A stretch of DNA of 64,000 bases from JADJPG01 sp964491875 (GCA_964491875.1 CAZBIC010000007.1:1-64000), one strand, 5' to 3'. Shown: positions 52,221-61,413, numbered from the stretch's first letter. The notes: generated by a model from the sequence alone, not told the origin. Made by a program: numbers and translations.

Positions 52221-52255
52221 GCGCCCGGCCCGCCAAGGCCGGGCGCGTCGTTTTT
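52221..52255 (+). terminator. Intrinsic terminator after cassette 2
   Basis: GCGCCCGGCC (52221-52230), loop CGCCAA, GGCCGGGCGC (52237-52246), a perfect 10-bp stem followed by GTCGTTTTT. It ends the DUF1800/DUF1501 transcript 27 nt after the stop and separates it from nadC. Confidence 0.88.
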
Positions 52256-52317
52256 GGCCCCCATCCGGCAGACACTTTTTCCTTCATCGCCAGCAGCGCA
52301 TCGATCACTCTCCGCGC

Positions 52318-53172
52318 ATGGACAAACTGACTGCCGATGAGATTCGCCGCGCGGTGCTGGCCGCGCTCGCGGAAGACATCGGCCCCGGCGACGCCACCAC
52401 GCTCGCCACCGTCCCGGAATCCGCACGCATCCGCGCCGCCATGGTCGCGCGCGAACCCCTCACCGTCGCCGGCCTCGCTTTCGCCGAAACCGCTTTCCAC
52501 GAACTCTCGCCGGACGTTCATTGCGAACGCCGCGTCACCGAAGGCCAGCAAGCCGCACCCGGCACCACTCTGCTTCAGGTGTCCGGTCCCGCCCGCGCCA
52601 TTCTCACCGCGGAACGCGTCGCACTGAATTTCACCCAACGCCTCTCCGGCGTCGCCACGCTCACCGCGAAGTTTGTCGACGCCATCCGCGGCACGCGCGC
52701 CGAAATTCTCGACACGCGCAAAACCACTCCGGGCTGGCGGCGCTTCGAGAAATACGCCGTCGCCTGCGGTGGCGGCCGCAACCATCGCATCGGCCTCTAC
52801 GATCTCATTCTCATCAAGGACAACCATCTCGCTGCGCTCCGCGATGAGAAGCCGAACGCCATCGCCGCGGCCGTGCGCCGCGCCCGCGCGAACTATCCGC
52901 AGCTCAAAGTCGAAGTCGAAGCGGACACGCTCGAACAAGTCGCCCAAGCCGCCGATGCCGGCGCGGACATCATCCTGCTCGACAACATGAGCAACGAGCA
53001 GCTCCGCGCCGCCGTCGCGATCGTCAGCGGTCGCGCCAAAACGGAAGCCAGCGGCGGCGTGAACCTCCAAACCGTTCGTGGCATCGCGGAGACCGGCGTC
53101 GACTTCATCAGCGTCGGCGCCCTCACGCACAGCGCCCGTGCCGTGGACATCGGGCTGGATTTCGAACCGTGA
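52318..53172 (+). CDS. nadC: Nicotinate-nucleotide pyrophosphorylase (quinolinate PRTase)
   Basis: 284 residues; converts quinolinate plus PRPP to nicotinate mononucleotide in NAD synthesis. Motifs are GPGDATTLATVPE, ALNFTQRLSGVATLTAKFVD, LDTRKTTPGWRRFEKYAV, CGGGRNHRIGLYDLILIKDNH, VEVEADTLEQV, IILLDNMSNEQ and ISVGALTHSARAVDIGLDF. Its TGA overlaps the GTG start of birA (GTGA), indicating translational coupling. A terminator lies upstream, so a promoter should lie in 52256-52317. Confidence 0.97.
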   Translation: MDKLTADEIRRAVLAALAEDIGPGDATTLATVPESARIRAAMVAREPLTVAGLAFAETAFHELSPDVHCERRVTEGQQAAPGTTLLQVSGPARAILTAERVALNFTQRLSGVATLTAKFVDAIRGTRAEILDTRKTTPGWRRFEKYAVACGGGRNHRIGLYDLILIKDNHLAALRDEKPNAIAAAVRRARANYPQLKVEVEADTLEQVAQAADAGADIILLDNMSNEQLRAAVAIVSGRAKTEASGGVNLQTVRGIAETGVDFISVGALTHSARAVDIGLDFEP

Positions 53173-54149
53173 CCACCGACACCCGCATTCTCACCGCACT
53201 GCGTCAGGCCGGAGCCGGATTCGTCTCTGGCGCTGAACTCTCGCAGCAACTGGGCGTCACCCGCGCCGCCATCTGGGCGCGCATCGAGGAGCTGCGCAAA
53301 CTCGGGTACGACATCGCCGCCAGCCCACATCAGGGCTACCGGCTGCTCAGCGTTCCCGACGTCCTTCACGCCGACGACCTGCTCTCGGTGTTGCAGGGAA
53401 ACAAAGTCGTCGGCCGCGACATCCGCGTCTTCGAGGAAACCGCTTCGACCAATGATGTTGTTGAGAAACTTGCCCGCGACGGCGTGAAGGAAGGCGTCGT
53501 CGTCTTCGCCGAATCGCAGAGCAAAGGCCGCGGCCGGCTCGGTCGCAAATGGATTTCGCCGCCGCGCCAGGGACTTTGGTTCTCCGTGCTGCTCCGCCCG
53601 AATCTCCGTCCGCAGGCAGCCACGCAACTCACCGTCGCCGCAGCCACCGCGCTCTATCGCGGCATTCGCGAAGTCACCGGGATCACTCCGGAAATCAAGT
53701 GGCCGAATGACATCCAGATTCAAGGCCGGAAGATCGCCGGCGTGCTCACCGAACTCAGCGCGGAGATCGATCATATCAATCACCTCATTCTCGGCATCGG
53801 GGTGGACGTGAACCAAACCGCGACCGAGTTTCCACCCGAGCTGCGCAAGATTGCGACGTCGCTAAAGGCCGAGACCGGACGTCACATTCACCGGGCCGAT
53901 CTCGCCGCCGCCATCCTTCGCGAGCTGGATCGCGACTACGCGCGCATCACCGCCGGGGACTTCGCGAAGGTCGCCGACGAATGGCAGCATCAGTGCACCA
54001 CCATCGGCCAGCGCGTCTCCATCAACATCGGTGACCGCATCATCCAGGGCCACGCCGAGGCGCTGGACGATGACGGCGCGTTGCTCGTCCGCACGCAGCA
54101 CGGCCGGCTCGAACGGATCATTGGCGGTGACGTCACTTTGCAGAAATGA
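53169..54149 (+). CDS. birA: Biotin-protein ligase with N-terminal DNA-binding domain
   Basis: 326 residues from GTG 53169. A winged-HTH domain (1-60; FVSGAELSQQLGVTRAAIWARIEELRKLGYDI) suggests it may also repress biotin genes. The ligase domain has SQSKGRGRLGRKWISPP (biotinyl-AMP loop), KWPNDIQIQGRKIAGVLTE and ILGIGVDVNQ, plus a C-terminal SH3-like domain. It overlaps nadC by 4 nt and coaX by 4 nt (ATGA). Activates biotin-dependent carboxylases. Confidence 0.96.
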   Translation: MTTDTRILTALRQAGAGFVSGAELSQQLGVTRAAIWARIEELRKLGYDIAASPHQGYRLLSVPDVLHADDLLSVLQGNKVVGRDIRVFEETASTNDVVEKLARDGVKEGVVVFAESQSKGRGRLGRKWISPPRQGLWFSVLLRPNLRPQAATQLTVAAATALYRGIREVTGITPEIKWPNDIQIQGRKIAGVLTELSAEIDHINHLILGIGVDVNQTATEFPPELRKIATSLKAETGRHIHRADLAAAILRELDRDYARITAGDFAKVADEWQHQCTTIGQRVSINIGDRIIQGHAEALDDDGALLVRTQHGRLERIIGGDVTLQK

Positions 54150-54910
54150 ACTTCCTCCTCTTCGACATCGGGAACACGCACACGCATCTCGGACTCGCGA
54201 ACGAGTACCGCGTTTTTCGCCAGGCCAACATCCGCACCGCAGCATGGTTCGACGGAACCGCCGCGAATCTCGTCTCGAAGTTCATCGGAAACAGAACGCT
54301 CGCCGGCGCCGCGCTCTGTAGCGTCGTGCCGAAAGCCACCCCGAAGGCCTTCGCTGCATCTCGAAGACTCTGGAAGCTCACGCCGCTGGCTTTGACGCCC
54401 GACACCATTCGCGGCGTCGGCATCTGTTATCCGAAGCCGCACACCATCGGCCCAGACCGTCTCGCCAACGCGATTGCCGTCCGCCATCACTTCGGCGCGC
54501 CCGCCGTCGTCGTTGACTTCGGAACCGCCGTCACCTTCGACGTCGTCGACAAGCGCGGCGACTACGTGGGCGGCATCATTGCGCCCGGCCTCGCCGCGAT
54601 GACGGATTATCTGCACGAAAAGACTGCGCTGCTGCCGAAGATTCACATTCGTGAGACGAGCGCTGTCATCGGCAAGAACACCAAGCAGGCGATGCTCATT
54701 GGCGCCGTTCATGGCTACCGCGGGCTCATCCGTGAGCTGGCCAGCGAACTGAAACGCGAACTGAAATCCAAACGCCTCCCCATCGTCGCGACCGGCGGCT
54801 ACGCCAAATTGATGGCGTCCAAGCTGCCGGAAATTACCTCCGTCGAACCGTTGCTGACTCTGGAGGGCCTGCGATTGCTTCGACTGCATCACTCCGTTCC
54901 GATTCTGTAG
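54146..54910 (+). CDS. coaX: Type III pantothenate kinase
   Basis: 254 residues; first step of CoA synthesis. Motifs are the N-terminal phosphate loop DIGNTHTHLGL, GPDRLANAIAV, VVDFGTAVTFDVVD and GGIIAPGLAAM, all typical of CoaX rather than CoaA. It overlaps birA through ATGA. nadC-birA-coaX is a common cofactor-gene cluster, so co-regulation is expected. The type III enzyme normally needs a monovalent cation and is insensitive to CoA feedback. Confidence 0.95.
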   Translation: MNFLLFDIGNTHTHLGLANEYRVFRQANIRTAAWFDGTAANLVSKFIGNRTLAGAALCSVVPKATPKAFAASRRLWKLTPLALTPDTIRGVGICYPKPHTIGPDRLANAIAVRHHFGAPAVVVDFGTAVTFDVVDKRGDYVGGIIAPGLAAMTDYLHEKTALLPKIHIRETSAVIGKNTKQAMLIGAVHGYRGLIRELASELKRELKSKRLPIVATGGYAKLMASKLPEITSVEPLLTLEGLRLLRLHHSVPIL

Positions 54911-54962
54911 CCGGCCAATCCCGCCTTGAGATTCAGCCGGCGCGCTGGCAGTCTGCGCGCCC

Positions 54963-55763
54963 ATGAATCGCATCGTTGAACGGTTTGCCGCGCTCAAGAG
55001 CAAAGGTCAGAAAGGCCTCGTCGTTTACATCGGAGCCGGCGATCCACACCTCGACGCCACTCGTCAGCTCACAGTCGCCTTCGATCAGGCCGGCGTGGAT
55101 GTCGTGGAACTCGGCGTGCCGTTCAGCGATCCGCTCGCGGATGGTTTGGTGAACCAACTCGCCGCCCAGCGCGGCCTCGAATCTGGCACTACGCCGCCAA
55201 AGGTCCTCGCGACCGTAGCGGCGATCCGCAAGGAATCGCAGGTGCCCGTCGTCCTCTACATTTACTTCAACCTCATCTACAAGGTCGGCATGAAGCAGTT
55301 CATCGCCGACGCCGCCAAGGCGGGAGTCGATGGCCTGCTCGTGCTCGATCTGCCGCCGGAGGAATCCGAGAACTACGAAGCGCTGATGCGCGACGCGGGC
55401 CTGTGCAACATCTACCTCATCGCGCCGACGACACCCGATGACCGCATCGAGCTCATCGCGAAACGCGCGAACGGTTTCATCTACTACGTCTCCCGCGAAG
55501 GCGTCACCGGCATGCAGCAGAAAGTGTCCGACACCATCGGCATGATGACCGGCAAGATTCGCTCCCACACCACGCTCCCCATTGCCGTCGGCTTCGGCGT
55601 GTCGAATCCCGAGCAGGCGAAGACCGTCGCTGCGAACTCGGAAGCCGTCGTGGTCGGCAGCGCCATCGTGAACCAGATCGCTGCGAACGGCAAAAGCCCG
55701 GATCTGGTTCCGAAAGTCGCGGCGTTCGTGAAGACTCTAGCCGACGCGGTGAAGTCAAAATGA
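54963..55763 (+). CDS. trpA: Tryptophan synthase alpha chain
   Basis: 266 residues; TIM barrel that cleaves indole-3-glycerol phosphate and passes indole to TrpB. The catalytic Glu is in VVELGVPFSDP and the Asp in DPLADG, with FIYYVSREGVTGMQQ and IAVGFGVSNPEQAKTV phosphate-site motifs. trpB is not adjacent, so the trp genes are dispersed. It follows coaX by 52 nt and is followed directly by a palindromic repeat. Confidence 0.96.
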   Translation: MNRIVERFAALKSKGQKGLVVYIGAGDPHLDATRQLTVAFDQAGVDVVELGVPFSDPLADGLVNQLAAQRGLESGTTPPKVLATVAAIRKESQVPVVLYIYFNLIYKVGMKQFIADAAKAGVDGLLVLDLPPEESENYEALMRDAGLCNIYLIAPTTPDDRIELIAKRANGFIYYVSREGVTGMQQKVSDTIGMMTGKIRSHTTLPIAVGFGVSNPEQAKTVAANSEAVVVGSAIVNQIAANGKSPDLVPKVAAFVKTLADAVKSK

Positions 55764-55764
55764 C

Positions 55765-55830
55765 GACACGACTTTCACGAATCACCGCAAATGCCGATTC
55801 AGTTTCGTGAACATTCGTGTGATTCGTGTC
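55765..55830. repeat. GTGATTCGTG-type imperfect palindrome between trpA and manC
   Basis: GACACGACTTTCACGAATCA at the left mirrors CATTCGTGTGATTCGTGTC at the right (arms imperfect, about 66 nt in all). It starts 2 nt after the trpA stop. I recall very similar ATTCGTGTGATTCGTGTC sequences as intergenic elements in related genomes, but could not search. The in-frame GTG at 55826 lies inside it. Confidence 0.6.
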
Positions 55831-55846
55831 TAAACAGGCTCTGACG

Positions 55847-56980
55847 ATGAAAACCAAATCCGCAGCCAACACCAACGACCGCTACGTCATCATCATGGCC
55901 GGAGGACGCGGCGAGCGCTTCTGGCCCGTCAGCCGCCAGGCCACGCCCAAGCAGCTCATCACCCTGCTCGGCAAGCGTTCCTTCCTCCAGCAAGCCGTCG
56001 ATCGCGTGCTGCCGCTGGTGCCGATGAAGAACATCATCATCATCACGAACGCCGCCCAGGCCGCCGAGGTGAAGAAGCAGCTGCCCAAGTTGCCGAAGGA
56101 AAACATCATCGCCGAGCCGTGCGGACGCGACACCTGCGCCGCCGTAACGCTCGGCGCAGCGCTCGTCGGCGCGCGTTCGACGACGGCCGTCATGGCGGTG
56201 CTGCCCGCCGACCACGTCATCCCGGAGGAGAAGAAGTTTCAGCAAGTGCTTGCCGACGCGTTTGACCTCGCGAGCCGCGGACAGGTCATCGTCACCATCG
56301 GCATCAAGCCCACGGAGCCAGCGACGGGCTACGGCTACATTCACATGGGCAACGAACTGCCCACGCCGCAAGGTGTGAAACGCTACAAGACCGCGTTCTA
56401 CAAAGCTGAACGCTTCGTCGAAAAGCCAAACCACGAAAAGGCCATCGACTATCTGAACAGCGGCCAATATCGCTGGAACGCCGGCATGTTCGTCTGGAGT
56501 TTCGTCACGATCACCAACGGCCTCGAAGCGCATCAGAAGGAAATGGCCGAGGCGTGCCATCGCTGGTTCAAGGTGGCGTGGACGCCGAAGCTCGCAAAGA
56601 CACTGGCGAAGGAGTATCCGGAGATTCGCAAGATCTCGATCGACTTCGCGCTGATGGAGAAGGCGCAGAACGTCGTGGTGGCCGCCGGCGATTTCGAGTG
56701 GGATGATCTCGGTTCCTGGACTGCGCTCGCGCGTCACATCAAGGCCGACCCGGAAGGGAACTGCGCCGTGGGCGACTTCATCCACGTCGATGCCGCGCGC
56801 AACGTCGTCTACGACGCGCGCACCAAGAATCGCACGCCCATCGCCATCGTGGGCCTGCGCGACTCCATCATCGTCATGGCCGACGACTCCACGCTCGTCG
56901 CGCATAAAAGCCAGGCGCAGAAGATCAAGGAACTCGTCACCAAGCTCGCCGCGGATCCGAAGTATAAGAAGCTGGTCTAA
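55847..56980 (+). CDS. manC: Mannose-1-phosphate guanylyltransferase
   Basis: 377 residues from ATG 55847; the GTG at 55826 lies in a repeat and is rejected. The nucleotidyltransferase signature GGRGERFWPVSRQATPKQ is followed by FLQQAVDRVLPL, EPCGRDTCAAVTLGA, MAVLPADHVI, RFVEKPNHEKA, YRWNAGMFVW and FEWDDLGSWTAL. It makes GDP-mannose for polysaccharide and glycoprotein synthesis. The length shows it is a single-domain type without the C-terminal phosphomannose isomerase. A terminator follows at 57046. Confidence 0.95.
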   Translation: MKTKSAANTNDRYVIIMAGGRGERFWPVSRQATPKQLITLLGKRSFLQQAVDRVLPLVPMKNIIIITNAAQAAEVKKQLPKLPKENIIAEPCGRDTCAAVTLGAALVGARSTTAVMAVLPADHVIPEEKKFQQVLADAFDLASRGQVIVTIGIKPTEPATGYGYIHMGNELPTPQGVKRYKTAFYKAERFVEKPNHEKAIDYLNSGQYRWNAGMFVWSFVTITNGLEAHQKEMAEACHRWFKVAWTPKLAKTLAKEYPEIRKISIDFALMEKAQNVVVAAGDFEWDDLGSWTALARHIKADPEGNCAVGDFIHVDAARNVVYDARTKNRTPIAIVGLRDSIIVMADDSTLVAHKSQAQKIKELVTKLAADPKYKKLV

Positions 56981-57045
56981 ACCGGCGGCCTTCCGGCGCT
57001 TTTCTGCGCTAGCGCTCGACGAAAGTAGCGTTTCTCAACTGCAAG

Positions 57046-57070
57046 GCTCCGACTGAAGTCGGAGCTTTTC
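57046..57070 (+). terminator. Intrinsic terminator after manC
   Basis: GCTCCGAC (57046-57053), loop TGAA, GTCGGAGC (57058-57065), then TTTTC. Perfect 8-bp stem 65 nt after the manC stop. Confidence 0.82.
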
Positions 57071-57182
57071 TTTATCCACGTCAGGTCCATCTCCCACCGA
57101 GGTCCGATTTTCACTTTGGAGGTTGTGGTGGACACTCGTGCCCGTGAACGACACGAACCAAAACTAGAAACGAAATATCTCC

Positions 57183-58922
57183 ATGAAACAGAATCTTCTC
57201 CTCACCGCCCTGGCCACCGCATTGCTCGGGGTCACTAACGTCAACGCCACGCCGCTCGGCACCGGCTTCACTTATCAGGGCAAGCTCGGCGACAACGGCC
57301 AACCGGCCAACGGCACGTATGACTTTGTCTTCGTCCTCTACAACTCGCCAACCAACGATTTGCCGATCTACAGCGGCGTATTGAACGACAATGTTGCCGT
57401 GACCAACGGACTCTTCACCACCACGGTGGATTTCGGCGCGGACCTGTTCCAGGGCGAACAGCTCTGGCTCGAAGTCGGCGTGCGTTCCGGCGACGAAACC
57501 GGCGACTTCACGCCGATTCCGCCACGACAGGCCCTTACCGCCACACCGTTCGCGCACTTTGCACGTCGCGCTGCCGTGGCTGATACGGCCACCACTGTGT
57601 CGAACGTGAACTGGAGCGCGGTGAAGAACCTGCCGCCATCGCTCGCCGACGGTGTGGACAATGACACGACTTACTCCGCCGGAACCGGACTCGCGCTCAG
57701 CGCGAACAACCAGTTCAGCGTGAACTTCGCCGGGAACGGCAGCGCCTCCACCGTGGCGAAGAGCGATCACAATCACGTTGGGCAGACATGGATTGGAACG
57801 ATCAACAACGCACCGGTGCTCCGCGTGCAGAACACGAGCAACCAGGGCATCGGCTTCTGGGGCAAGAATGACGAGTATGGCAGTGGCTTCAGTCCCTTTT
57901 TCGGCGCGGGCGTGTTCGGCGATTCCAGCACGGACCCCGGTGTCGCGGGCTTCAGCAACACCGGACCGGGCGTCTACGGCTGGATCAGTGCTTTGAGCGG
58001 GATATACGACGCGGTGAAGGGTGAGAATCCGTCCACAACCGGACGCGCCGTTGCCGGTTACGCCACCGCCACCAGCGGCGCGAACATCGGCGTGCTCGGT
58101 CAGACGGATTCCTCCGGCGGTACGGGTATCCGCGGTTACGCCACGGCAACTACAGGCACGACCTACGGAGGGCGCTTCTCCAATGTGAGCCCCGGCGGCT
58201 ATGCCATCCACGGCGTCAGCGACAAATCCGGCGTTGCTTACTTTGATATCGACAATCGAAACAACGGCGCGACTGCGCTCGAAGTGCGGACGGACGGCAC
58301 GGGCATGGCCGCGAAGTTCACCTCCGGCAGCTCCAGCAACGGCATCGCGGCCGTGCAGGCGGTTCATCTCGGTCACGGTGACGGCCTCGCGGCGACCGCC
58401 GGCGGCCAGGGTAACGCGGGTAACTTCAAACTTCTCAGTGACTACACCAACAACGCCGCAGTCCTGGCCACCGGCTTCGGCAAGGCGCGTGGCCTGAAGG
58501 CCACCAGCGTGACCGGTGAAGCAATCCGCGCCGAGAGCAGCGGCACCGCCATCTACGCAAAGTCCGAACCCGACGGCACCGCACTGGCCATCGATGGCGG
58601 AGCGATTCGTGTGAAAGGCGCAGGCGTGGGTTCGAGCACAGCGGTATTCGTCCACAGATGCACATCCGCCAACACCACGCCGTCGCCCACGGGCAATCCT
58701 TACACCACGATCAACCACCCGATGTGCAACGACAACCCGAACGCGATTCTCTTCATCACGCCCCGCATCGCCTGGAGCAAGGTGACCGGCCTGAACACCT
58801 ACGAAGACCTGGCCGTCACCTACACCAACGGTCGCTGGATGATCACCAACACCTCTCTGCTCGATGAGATCGGCGACTTCGACGAAGGCGATCTGTTCAA
58901 CGTCATGGTCATCCTCCCGTGA
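57183..58922 (+). CDS. Secreted beta-repeat (tail-fibre-like) protein
   Basis: 579 residues. The signal peptide (LLLTALATALLGVTNVNAT) is followed by a domain of about 110 residues (FTYQGKLGDNGQPANGTYDFVF, LWLEVGVRSGDE, PRQALTATPFAHFAR) found at the start of many exported bacterial proteins. A linker (GVDNDTTYSAGTGLALS, AKSDHNHVGQTWIG) leads to about 12 short Gly-rich repeats of the GVxGxxxxxG type, probably a trimeric beta-helix like phage tail fibres. The C-terminal about 80 residues (NPYTTINHPMCNDNPNAILF, VTYTNGRWMITNTSL, GDLFNVMVILP) form a separate domain. Possible surface fibre; function unknown. It precedes 59001-59459 by 78 nt. Confidence 0.82.
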   Translation: MKQNLLLTALATALLGVTNVNATPLGTGFTYQGKLGDNGQPANGTYDFVFVLYNSPTNDLPIYSGVLNDNVAVTNGLFTTTVDFGADLFQGEQLWLEVGVRSGDETGDFTPIPPRQALTATPFAHFARRAAVADTATTVSNVNWSAVKNLPPSLADGVDNDTTYSAGTGLALSANNQFSVNFAGNGSASTVAKSDHNHVGQTWIGTINNAPVLRVQNTSNQGIGFWGKNDEYGSGFSPFFGAGVFGDSSTDPGVAGFSNTGPGVYGWISALSGIYDAVKGENPSTTGRAVAGYATATSGANIGVLGQTDSSGGTGIRGYATATTGTTYGGRFSNVSPGGYAIHGVSDKSGVAYFDIDNRNNGATALEVRTDGTGMAAKFTSGSSSNGIAAVQAVHLGHGDGLAATAGGQGNAGNFKLLSDYTNNAAVLATGFGKARGLKATSVTGEAIRAESSGTAIYAKSEPDGTALAIDGGAIRVKGAGVGSSTAVFVHRCTSANTTPSPTGNPYTTINHPMCNDNPNAILFITPRIAWSKVTGLNTYEDLAVTYTNGRWMITNTSLLDEIGDFDEGDLFNVMVILP

Positions 58923-59000
58923 TGCGGCCGGAAAACAGCATCAGAGACAATTCAACGGGGCTGGCGGCACCGTGTCACCAGCCCTCAACTCAAAACACAA

Positions 59001-59459
59001 ATGAAACTCTCTCCTCTCCTCATCATGGGCCTCGCTCTGCACCTCGTCGTGACAGACGGCTTCGCCCAATCCGCTGGACGCTTCAACCTTGAAGGATCAG
59101 TCATTGCCTCCGGTGGCGGTGCCGGGCGCGCGAACCGGTTCTCACTTGAAGGAACCATCGGCCAGTCCATCGCAGGATCAAGCGCGACAAAACGATTCCA
59201 GCTCGAAGGCGGTTTCTGGACTTCTGTCACCGTCCAGCAATCTCCCGCCGCGCCGCAGCTCAAGATCGCGGTGCTGCCCGGCGGATGGGTGCGGCTCTCG
59301 TGGCCGGTGGAGGCCACCGGATTCAAGCTGGAGGAATGCGCCGACCTCGCGGCGAATGTCTGGACCGACACGGAACTCGAAGCGCTCGTCAGTGAAACGG
59401 AGTTCAGTGTGACGGTGAACGGCGCAGGAAACATCCGCTGCTACCGGCTCAAGCGATGA
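59001..59459 (+). CDS. Small secreted protein with 19-residue LEG repeats
   Basis: 152 residues. The signal peptide (LLIMGLALHLVVTDGFAQ) is followed by three copies of RF(N/S/Q)LEG exactly 19 residues apart (27-32, 46-51, 65-70), ending GGFW. A C-terminal about 80-residue beta module (WVRLSWPVEATGFKLEECAD... CYRLKR) follows. The repeats suggest short beta hairpins. The C-terminal part matches the end module of the PATR protein (VTVSWPSAAVGFELESTTDL... LFRLVKQ). It probably shares a transcript with the fibre-like protein upstream. No known function. Confidence 0.78.
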   Translation: MKLSPLLIMGLALHLVVTDGFAQSAGRFNLEGSVIASGGGAGRANRFSLEGTIGQSIAGSSATKRFQLEGGFWTSVTVQQSPAAPQLKIAVLPGGWVRLSWPVEATGFKLEECADLAANVWTDTELEALVSETEFSVTVNGAGNIRCYRLKR

Positions 59460-59474
59460 CCGAATTCCGAGCGA

Positions 59475-60821
59475 TCAGTTCGCGATGCAGTAGAGATGCG
59501 TCTTGCTACGGAGGAACAGCGATTTGCCGGCGACGGCGGGGGAGGCCATGAACCCGCCGTCGAGCTTGTTCTCAGCGAGCTTCTTGAACTGGCGACCAGC
59601 TTCGATGACAGTGGTCTTGCCGTCATCGCCGAAAAAGTAAAGCCGGCGTTCAGCGTATACCGGGGACGAGGAGAAATTACCGCCCGCGCGTTCACGGAAT
59701 ATTTCAGCCCCCGTCTTCGCATCGACGCAGCTCACCATGCCGCCGTCGTCTTCGATGCCGAAGAGCAGGTCATCAACGAGTGTGAGCGACGGCTTGCGCG
59801 GCACGTTGCGCTTGGATTTCCAGGCGATGGAGAGCTGCGTGCCTTCCGGCGGAAGCGCGGTTTCATTTACGTCGATGAACTCGCCGGCCTTCGTTCCCGG
59901 GCGGATGGCAAGCAACTGACCTTTCGACCAGCCGGTGGCGAGAAAGATCAATCCGTGTCCGACGACAGGACGCGAACTGGCCGAGTGACTGGTGCGTTCC
60001 TCGACGCGCCAGAGTTCCTTCCCGGTGAGCGGCTCGTATCCGTAGGCCGCCTTTGCGCCCTGGCTGATGAGCACCGCACTGCCATCGATTACCCCAACGT
60101 GCGGCGTGGAGAATGCCTTCCGAAAATCACCATCCGCCTGCGGCTTCCCGTCGGGACCAAGATCCTTGTAGTCGAGCGAACGCTCCTGGCTCCAGACGGT
60201 CTTCCCGGTCTGCTTGTCGAGCGCGATGATGAACTGGTGATCGCTCCCGTCAAAATTCATGATCAGCAGATTCTCATGCAGGATGGGCGACGAGCCAGCG
60301 CCGCGAAAGTGATTGCACTCGATGTCGCGTCGTTCCCAGAGCGTCTTGCCGGTCTTCGTGTCGAGACAGGCTGTGCCCGCCGAGCCGAACGTGACGTAAA
60401 CCCTGCCCTCTTCGATGACCGGTGTGGGCGAGGCGTAGGTGTTGAACTTGCGGATGTCCGGCTGGCCGCCCAGTTCGAAGACTTTTAGATCGTGAACAAT
60501 CTTGCCCGAGTCGCGATCCAGACACAATGCGTAGAGCAGGCGTCCTTCATCGCTCGCCGTGGTCAGCCAGACCTGATCGCCCCACACCACGGGCGACGAC
60601 CAGCCCTTGTCGTGAATCGCCACCTTCCACTTCACGTTGTTCGTCTCGCTCCACGTAAGCGGAAGCCCCTTCGCCGACGAATGTCCGTCGCCATTCGGCC
60701 CGCGGAATTGCGGCCAGTTGTCAGACGCTGAGGCAGCTTCAAGACAAGGTCGGTACGCAGCCAGCGACACAAGACCGAGCACAATCACCGACAGTTCAAG
60801 GAGGAATCGAGACGCTTTCAT
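59475..60821 (-). CDS. Exported PQQ-like beta-propeller protein
   Basis: 448 residues. The signal peptide (LLELSVIVLGLVSLAAYRP) is followed by seven or eight PQQ-type blades: NWPQFRGPNGDGHSSAKGLP, TCLD-like AGTACLDTKTGKTLWERRDI, IALDKQTGKTVWSQERSLD, YGYEPLTGKELWRVEE and VSCVDAKTGAEIF. The opening WPQFRGPNGDG is typical of the PVC 'outer membrane protein assembly BamB-like' group. PQQ-binding residues cannot be confirmed; many members are structural. It converges on the 59001 gene with a 15-nt gap. Confidence 0.9.
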   Translation of the reverse strand: MKASRFLLELSVIVLGLVSLAAYRPCLEAASASDNWPQFRGPNGDGHSSAKGLPLTWSETNNVKWKVAIHDKGWSSPVVWGDQVWLTTASDEGRLLYALCLDRDSGKIVHDLKVFELGGQPDIRKFNTYASPTPVIEEGRVYVTFGSAGTACLDTKTGKTLWERRDIECNHFRGAGSSPILHENLLIMNFDGSDHQFIIALDKQTGKTVWSQERSLDYKDLGPDGKPQADGDFRKAFSTPHVGVIDGSAVLISQGAKAAYGYEPLTGKELWRVEERTSHSASSRPVVGHGLIFLATGWSKGQLLAIRPGTKAGEFIDVNETALPPEGTQLSIAWKSKRNVPRKPSLTLVDDLLFGIEDDGGMVSCVDAKTGAEIFRERAGGNFSSSPVYAERRLYFFGDDGKTTVIEAGRQFKKLAENKLDGGFMASPAVAGKSLFLRSKTHLYCIAN

Positions 60822-60858
60822 TGGTCGGAAAACAAAGGACTGTTTGAGTTCTTTTCAA

Positions 60859-61413
60859 TTACGGCAATGCGGAATATCGGTTTGTCGCATTTTCAATGGA
60901 GGCATAGTCGCGACGATCTCGAATCGGAATCTGATGGTCGATGAACAGGCGGCGCAGCGAAGTCTGCCAAAGGGATGGAGTCATCATCACACTGGATCCA
61001 GAAAGGCGTATTTCTTCACAGCCGAAGCAAACTTCCAACACGAGGTCTTCACCAGTGTCATCACCAATAACGACTCGATGCTGAGGATGAAAGCATCGTG
61101 CGATCAAACCGGGTATACCGATGTCAGGGCGGACCGGCAACGCAGACAACACATCACTTCGCTGGCTTCCCTTCAAAACAGCAGCCGTGAGGACATAATT
61201 TGTTCGGGGGAAATAGCCTCGAACATATTCCTCCAACCGAACTGACGACGCAGACCGCAACGCGGACGACACCCGCAGCCTCACCATCAGCGCCTGGAGC
61301 GAAGGAACGATCAAGACGAGACATAGAACGCCGGACAGGGCGTAAACACAGGCTCGTTTTAACCGTCGTCGCCCTTTGCGCATCGTGCCGTCTGAAGCTT
61401 GAGAGTTGGGCAT
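60859..61413 (-). CDS. Membrane-anchored orphan protein
   Basis: 184 residues from ATG 61413 (MPNSQASDGTMRKGRRRLKR); ATG 61461 is upstream. A basic N-terminus precedes one TM segment (ACVYALSGVLCLVLIVPSLQAL). The outer domain has SASSVRLEEYVRGYFPRTNY, IGIPGLIARCFHPQHRVVIGDD and VLEVCFGCEEIRLSGS (FGC and two further Cys). I recognise no family. It lies between the PQQ-propeller and DUF1080 genes, in the same direction as both. Confidence 0.6.
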   Translation of the reverse strand: MPNSQASDGTMRKGRRRLKRACVYALSGVLCLVLIVPSLQALMVRLRVSSALRSASSVRLEEYVRGYFPRTNYVLTAAVLKGSQRSDVLSALPVRPDIGIPGLIARCFHPQHRVVIGDDTGEDLVLEVCFGCEEIRLSGSSVMMTPSLWQTSLRRLFIDHQIPIRDRRDYASIENATNRYSALP

